From Cherax quadricarinatus (lineage: Eukaryota > Arthropoda > Malacostraca > Decapoda > Parastacidae): a stretch of DNA of 64,000 nucleotides. The position numbers were made by a program, and so were the translations under genes. The stretch covers positions 15,181,061 through 15,245,060 of the forward strand of contig NC_091293.1 of the NCBI RefSeq assembly GCF_038502225.1, read 5' to 3'. The notes beneath the pieces were generated by a model. That model had not been told where the DNA came from and did not search any database. It worked only from the letters and a program-made list of their open reading frames with translations. Shown piece by piece: positions 59,001 through 64,000 of this stretch. Each line of letters starts with the position of its first letter. Position 1 is the stretch's first letter.

Positions 59001-62000
59001 GCTGTTGCTACTTGTCTGGCTGTTGCTACTGCTGTTGCTGGTGCTGCTTTTGCTACTTGTTTGGCTGTTGCTACTGCTGTTGCTTGTGCTGCTGTTGCTA
59101 CTTGTGTGGCTGTTGCTACTGCTGTTGCTACTTGTGTGGCTGTTACTACTGCTGTTGCTACTTGTGTGGCTGCTGCTACTGTTGTTGCTACTGCTTTTGC
59201 TACTGCTGTTGCTACTTGTGTGGCTGTTGCTATTGCTGTTGCTACTTGTGTGGCTGTTGCTACTGCTGTTGCTACTTGTGTGGCTGCTGCTACTGTTGTT
59301 GATACTGCTGTTGCTACTGCTGTTGCTTATGCTGCTGTTGTTACTTTTGTGGCTGTTGCTACTGCTAATGCTTGTGCTGCTGTTGCTACTTTTGTGGCTG
59401 TTGCTACTGCTGTTGCTTGTGCTGCTGTTGCTACTTGTGTGGCTGCTGCTACTGTTGTTGCTTGTGCTGCTGTTGCTCCTTGTGTTGCTGCTGCTACTGT
59501 TGTTGCTTGTGCTGCTGTTGCTACTTGTGTGGCTGCTGCTACTGCTGTTGCTTGTGCTGCTGTTGCTACTTGTGTGGCTGTTGCTACTGCTGTTGCTTGT
59601 GCTGCTGTTGCTACTTGTGTGGCTGCTGCAACTGCTGTTGCTTGTGCTGCTGTTGCTACTTGTGTGGCTGTTGCTACTGCTGTTGCTTGTGCTGCTGTTG
59701 CTACTTGTGTGGCTGTTGCTACTGCTGTTGCATGTGCTGCTGTTGCTACTTGTGTGGCTGCTGCTACTGCTGTTGCTACTTGTGTGGCTGTTGCTACTGC
59801 TGTTGCTACTTGTGGGGCTGTTGCTACTGTTGTTGCTACTGCTGTTGCTACTGCTGTTGCTTGTACTGCTGTTGCTTCTTGTGTGGCTGTTGCTACTGCT
59901 GTTGCTTGTGCTGCTGTTGCTACTTGTGTGGCTGTTGCTACTGCTGTTGCTACTTGTGTGGCTGTTACTACTGCTGTTCCTACTTGTGTGGCTGCTGCTA
60001 CTGTTGTTGCTACTGCTGTTGCTACTGCTGTTGCTTGTGCTGCTGTTACTACTTGTGTGGTTGCTGCTACTGCTGTTGCTTGTGCTGCTGTTGCTACTTG
60101 TGTGGCTGTTGCTACTGCTGTTGCTTGTACTGCTGTTGCTTCTTGTGTGGCTGTTGCTACTGCTGTTGCTTGTGCTGCTGTTGCTACTTGTGTGGCTGTT
60201 GCTACTGCTGTTGCTACTTGTGTGGCTGCTGCTACTGTTGTTGCTACTGCTGTTGCTACTGCTGTTGCTTGTGCTGCTGTTGTTACTTTTGTGGCTGTTG
60301 CTACTGCTGATGCTTGTGCTGCTGTTGCTACTTGTGTGGCTGTTGCTACTGCTGTTGCTTGTGCTGCTGTTGCTACTTGTGTGGCTGCTGCTACTGCTGT
60401 TGCTTGTGCTGCTGTTGCTCCTTGTGTGGCTGCTGCTACTGATGTTGCTTGTGCTGCTGTTGCTACTTGTGTGGCTGCTGCTACTGATGTTGCTTGTGCT
60501 GCTGTTGCTACTTGTGTGGCTGTTGCTACTGCTGTTGCTTGTGCTGCTGTTGCTACTTGTGTGGCTGCTGCTACTGCTGTTGCTTGTGCTGCTGTTGCTA
60601 CTTGTGTGGCTGTTGCTACTGCTGTTGCTTGTGCTGCTGTTGCTACTTGTGTGGCTGTTGCTACTGCTGTTGCATGTGCTGCTGTTGCTACTTGTGTGGC
60701 TGCTGCTACTGCTGTTGCTACTTGTGTGGCTGTTGCTACTGCTGTTGCTTGTGCTGCTGTTGCTACTGCTGTTGCTTGTGCTGATGTTGCTACTTGTGTG
60801 GCTGTTGCTACTGCTGATGCTTGTGCTGCTGTTGCTACTTGTTTGGCTGCTGCTACTGCTGTTGCTTGTGCTGCTGTTGCTACTTGTGTGGCTGCTGCTA
60901 CTGTTGTTGCTTGTGCTGCTGTTGCTACTTGTGTGGCAGCTGCTACTGCTGTTGCTTGTGCTGTTGTTGCTACTTGTGTGGTTGTTGCTACTGCTGTTGC
61001 TTGTGCTGCTGTTGCTACTTGTGTGGCTGTTGCTACTGCTGTTGCTTGTGCTGCTGTTGCTACTTGTGTGGCTGCTGATACTGCTGTTGCTTGTGCTGCT
61101 GTTGCTAATTGTGTGGCTGCTGCTACTGCTGTTGCTTGTGCTGCTGTTGCTACTTGTGTGGCTGCTGCTACTGATGTTGCTTGTGCTGCTGTTGCTACTT
61201 GTGTGGCTGTTGCTACTGCTGTTGCTTGTGCTGCTGTTGCTACTTGTGTGGCTGTTGCTACTGCTGTTGCTTATGCTGCTGTTGCTACTTGTGTGGCTGC
61301 TGCTACTACTGTTGCTTGTTCTGTTGTTGCTACTTCTGTGGCTGTTGCTACTGCTTTTGCTTGTGCTGCTGTTGGTACTTGTGTGGCTGCTGCTACTGTT
61401 GTTGCTACTTGTGTGGCTGTTGCTACTGCTGATGCTTGCGCTGTTGTTGCTACTTGTGTGGCTGTTGCTACTGCTGTTGCTTGTGCTGCTATAGCTACTT
61501 GTGTGGCTGCTGCTACTGCTGTTGCTTGTGCTGCTGTTGCTACTTGTGTGGCTGTTGCTACTGCTTTTGCTGGTGCTGCTTTTGCTACTTGTTTGGCTGT
61601 TGCTACTGCTGTTGCTTGTGCTGCTGTTGATACTTGTGTGGCTGTTGCTACTGCTGTTGCTACTTGTGTGGCTGTTACTACTGCTGTTGCTACTTGTGTG
61701 GCTGCTGCTACTGTTGTTGCTACTGCTTTTGCTACTGCTGTTGCTACTTGTGTGGCTGTTGCTATTGCTGTTGCTACTTGTGTGGCTGTTGCTACTGCTG
61801 TTGCTACTTGTGTGGCTGCTGCTCCTGTTGTTGCTACTGCTGTTGCTACTGCTGTTGCTTATGCTGCTGTTGTTACTTTAGTGGCTGTTGCTACTGCTAA
61901 TGCTTGTGCTGCTGTTGCTACTTGTGTGGCTGCTGCTACTGCTGTTGCTTGTGCTGCTGTTGCTCCTTGTGTGGCTGCTGCTACTGTTGTTGCTTGTGCT

Positions 62001-64000
62001 GCTGTTGCTACTTGTGTGGGTGCTGCTACTGCTGTTGCTTGTGCTGCTGTTGCTACTTGTGTGGCTGTTGCTACTGCTGTTGCTTGTGCTGCTGTTGCTA
62101 CTTATATGGCTGCTGCTACTGCTGTTGCTTGTGCTGCTGTTGCTACTTGTGTGGCTGTTGCTACTGCTGTTGCTTGTGCTGCTGTTGCTACTTGTGTGGC
62201 TGTTGCTACTGCTGTTGCATGTGCTGCTGTTGCTACTTGTGTGGCTGCTGCTACTGCTGTTCCTACTTGTGTGGCTGTTGCTACTGCTGTTGCTACTTGT
62301 GGGGCTGTTGCTACTGTTGTTGCTACTGCTGTTGCTACTGCTGTTGCTTGTGCTGCTGTTACTACTTGTGTGGTTGCTGCTACTGCTGTTGCTTGTGCTG
62401 CTGTTGCTACTTGTGTGGCTGTTGCTACTGCTGTTGCTTGTACTGCTGTTGCTTCTTGTGTGGCTGTTGCTACTGCTGTTGCTTGTGCTGCTGTTGCTAC
62501 TTGTGTGGCTGTTGCTACTGCTGTTGCTACTTGTGTGGCTGTTACTACTGCTGTTGCTACTTGTGTGGCTGCTGCTACTGTTGTTGCTACTGCTGTTGCT
62601 ACTGCTGTTGCTACTGCTGTTGCTTGTGCTGCTGTTGCTACTTGTGTGGCTGTTGATATTGCTGTTGCTACTTGTGTGGCTGTTGCTACTGCTGTTGCTA
62701 CTTGTGTGGCTGCTGCTACTGTTGTTGCTACTGCTGTTGCTACTGCTGTTGCTTGTGCTGCTGTTGTTACTTTTGTGGCTGTTGCTACTGCTGATGCTTG
62801 TGCTGCTGTTGCTACTTGTGTGGCTGTTGCTACTGCTGTTGCTTGTGCTGCTGTTGCTACTTGTGTGGCTGCTGCTACTGCTGTTGCTTGTGCTGCTGTT
62901 GCTCCTTGTGTGGCTGCTGCTACTGATGTTGCTTGTGCTGCTGTTGCTACTTGTGTGGCTGCTGCTACTGATGTTGTTTGTGCTGCTGTTGCTACTTGTG
63001 TGCAAGTTGCTGTTGCTGTTGCTTGTGCTGCTGTTGCTACTTGTGTGGCTGCTGCTACTGCTGTTGCTTGTGCTGCTGTTGCTACTTGTGTGACTGTTGC
63101 TACTGCTGTTGCTTGTGCTGCTGTTGCTACTTGTGTGGCTGTTGCTACTGCTGTTGCATGTGCTGCTGTTGCTACTTGAGTGGCTGCTGCTTCTGCTGTT
63201 GCTACTTGTGTGGCTGTTGCTACTGCTGTTGCTGCTTGTGGGGCTGTTGCTACTGTTGTTGCTACTGCTGTTGCTGCTTGTGGGGCTGTTGCTACTGTTG
63301 TTGCTACTGCTGTTGCTACTGCTGTTGCTTGTGCTGCTGTTACTACTTGTGTGGCTGCTGCTACTGCTGTTGCTTGTGCTGCTGTTGCTACTTGTGTGGC
63401 TGTTGCTACTGCTGTTGCTTGTACTGCTGTTGCTTCTTGTGTGGCTGCTGCTACTGTTGTTGCTTGTGCTGCTGTTGCTACTTGTGTGGCTGCTGCTACT
63501 GCTGTTGCTTGTGCTGCTGTTGCTACTTGTGTGGCTGTTGCTACTGTTGTTACTTGTGCTGCTGTTGCTGCTTGTGTGACTGCTGCTACTGCTGTTTCTT
63601 GTGCTGCTGTTGCTACTTGTGTGGCTACTGCTACTGCTGTTGCTTGTGCTGCTGTTGCTACTTGCGTAGCTGCTGCTACTGCTGTTGCTTGTGCTGCTAT
63701 TGCTACTTCTGTGGCTGCTGCTACTGTTGTTGCTTGTGCTGCTGTTGCTACTTGTGTGGCTGCTGCTACTGCTGTTGCTTGTGCTGCTGTTGCTACTTGC
63801 GTGGCTGTTGCTACTACTGTTGCTTGTGCTGCTGTTGCTACTTGTGTGGCTGTTGCTACTTGTGTGGCTGCTGCTACTTGTTGCTGTTGCTACTTGCGTG
63901 CTGTTGCTACTACTGTTGTGTGCTGCTGCTACTGTGGCTGTTGCTGTTGCTGCTGCTGCTGCTTGCTACTTGCTGCTGTTGCTACTTGTGTGGCTGCTGC
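53046..64000. repeat. Giant triplet-based compound array, ~11 kb, continues past the window
   Basis: Built from GCT, GTT, ACT, TGT and GTG triplets. Two phases alternate. Phase 1 (about 53046-54615 and 56886-58340) is mainly a 27-bp unit reading VATAVACAA. Phase 2 (about 54616-56885 and 58341 onward) is mainly a 45-bp unit marked by ACTTGTGTGG, reading VATCVAAATAVACAA. Marker variants show large duplications: GCTATAGC at 55273, 58956 and 61488 (spacings 3683 and 2532 bp). Indels that are not multiples of 3 occur near 57460-57490. All three + frames are nearly stop-free (VATAV, LLLVLL and CCYCCC readings), so even the 2126-codon frame is not evidence of a gene. The purity falls toward 63.9 kb. 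Confidence 0.95.

Noticed and set aside
52945..63179. Very long open frames (2005 and 2126 codons) with Val-Ala-Thr-Cys repeats, superficially like an antifreeze or structural protein
   Set aside because: All three + frames are nearly stop-free because of the triplet composition; the first frame begins inside the 47-bp satellite, there is no flanking gene structure, and non-triplet indels occur near 57460-57490.

Overview
This window looks like intergenic, repeat-dominated nuclear DNA of a decapod crustacean, probably a crayfish or close relative. The basis is recollection of decapod genomes: the tRNA-derived SINE head at 29.58 kb, the (AAT)n-tailed SINE at 112-275, LINE 3' ends carrying the 14-base unit TACTCACCTATTTG, and a CR1-like 3' end with tandem TCTTATGT units. 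No database search was possible. I find no host protein gene, no rRNA or functional tRNA gene and no CRISPR. Every long open frame belongs to a retrotransposon or is a by-product of a stop-poor tandem repeat.

Layout. 1-6737: a broken non-LTR retrotransposon (family 'L-A', + strand). Its ORF1 is split by a SINE with a perfect 13-bp target-site duplication, and a second LINE family ('L-B', 1.7-5.75 kb, with CCCH zinc-finger-like, endonuclease and reverse transcriptase regions) lies between its two halves. 6738-6837: a 100-N assembly gap where the + strand fragment meets a - strand L-A copy 3' end to 3' end. 6838-13046: two L-A copies on the - strand (copy 1, cut by the gap; copy 2, nearly complete with an open ORF1). 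13.05-14.2 kb: T-tract and GA-rich low complexity. 14.3-17.5 kb: an unclassified, diverged repeat present twice, the second copy holding a 5'-truncated CR1-like LINE. 17.56-22.1 kb: L-A copy 3, nearly full length, with ORF1 and ORF2 fused by a one-base insertion and a 335-bp tandem duplication inside the reverse transcriptase region.

From 22.1 kb to the end the window is almost all tandem DNA: a 12-bp minisatellite with a 336-bp higher-order period (22.35-23.5 kb), a 304-bp hairpin element with 16-bp target duplications (23.9-24.2 kb), a 10-bp minisatellite (24.5-28.97 kb), a degenerate triplet tract (28.98-29.58 kb), a 23.2-kb array of about 494 copies of a 47-bp unit (29778-52990), and an 11-kb triplet-based array running off the window (53046-64000). 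The most notable structure is the 47-bp array: it begins in the 3' part of a tRNA-derived SINE, and its last unit runs into that SINE's tail (AATAAA signal and ATT-rich end). It therefore appears to be a satellite grown inside a single SINE copy, which itself sits in a triplet-repeat locus. About 40 of the 64 kb is tandem repeat.

The genes here do not form a pathway. They are retrotransposon ORFs (ORF1 RNA-binding/coiled-coil proteins; ORF2 APE-type endonuclease plus reverse transcriptase), all but one visibly disabled.
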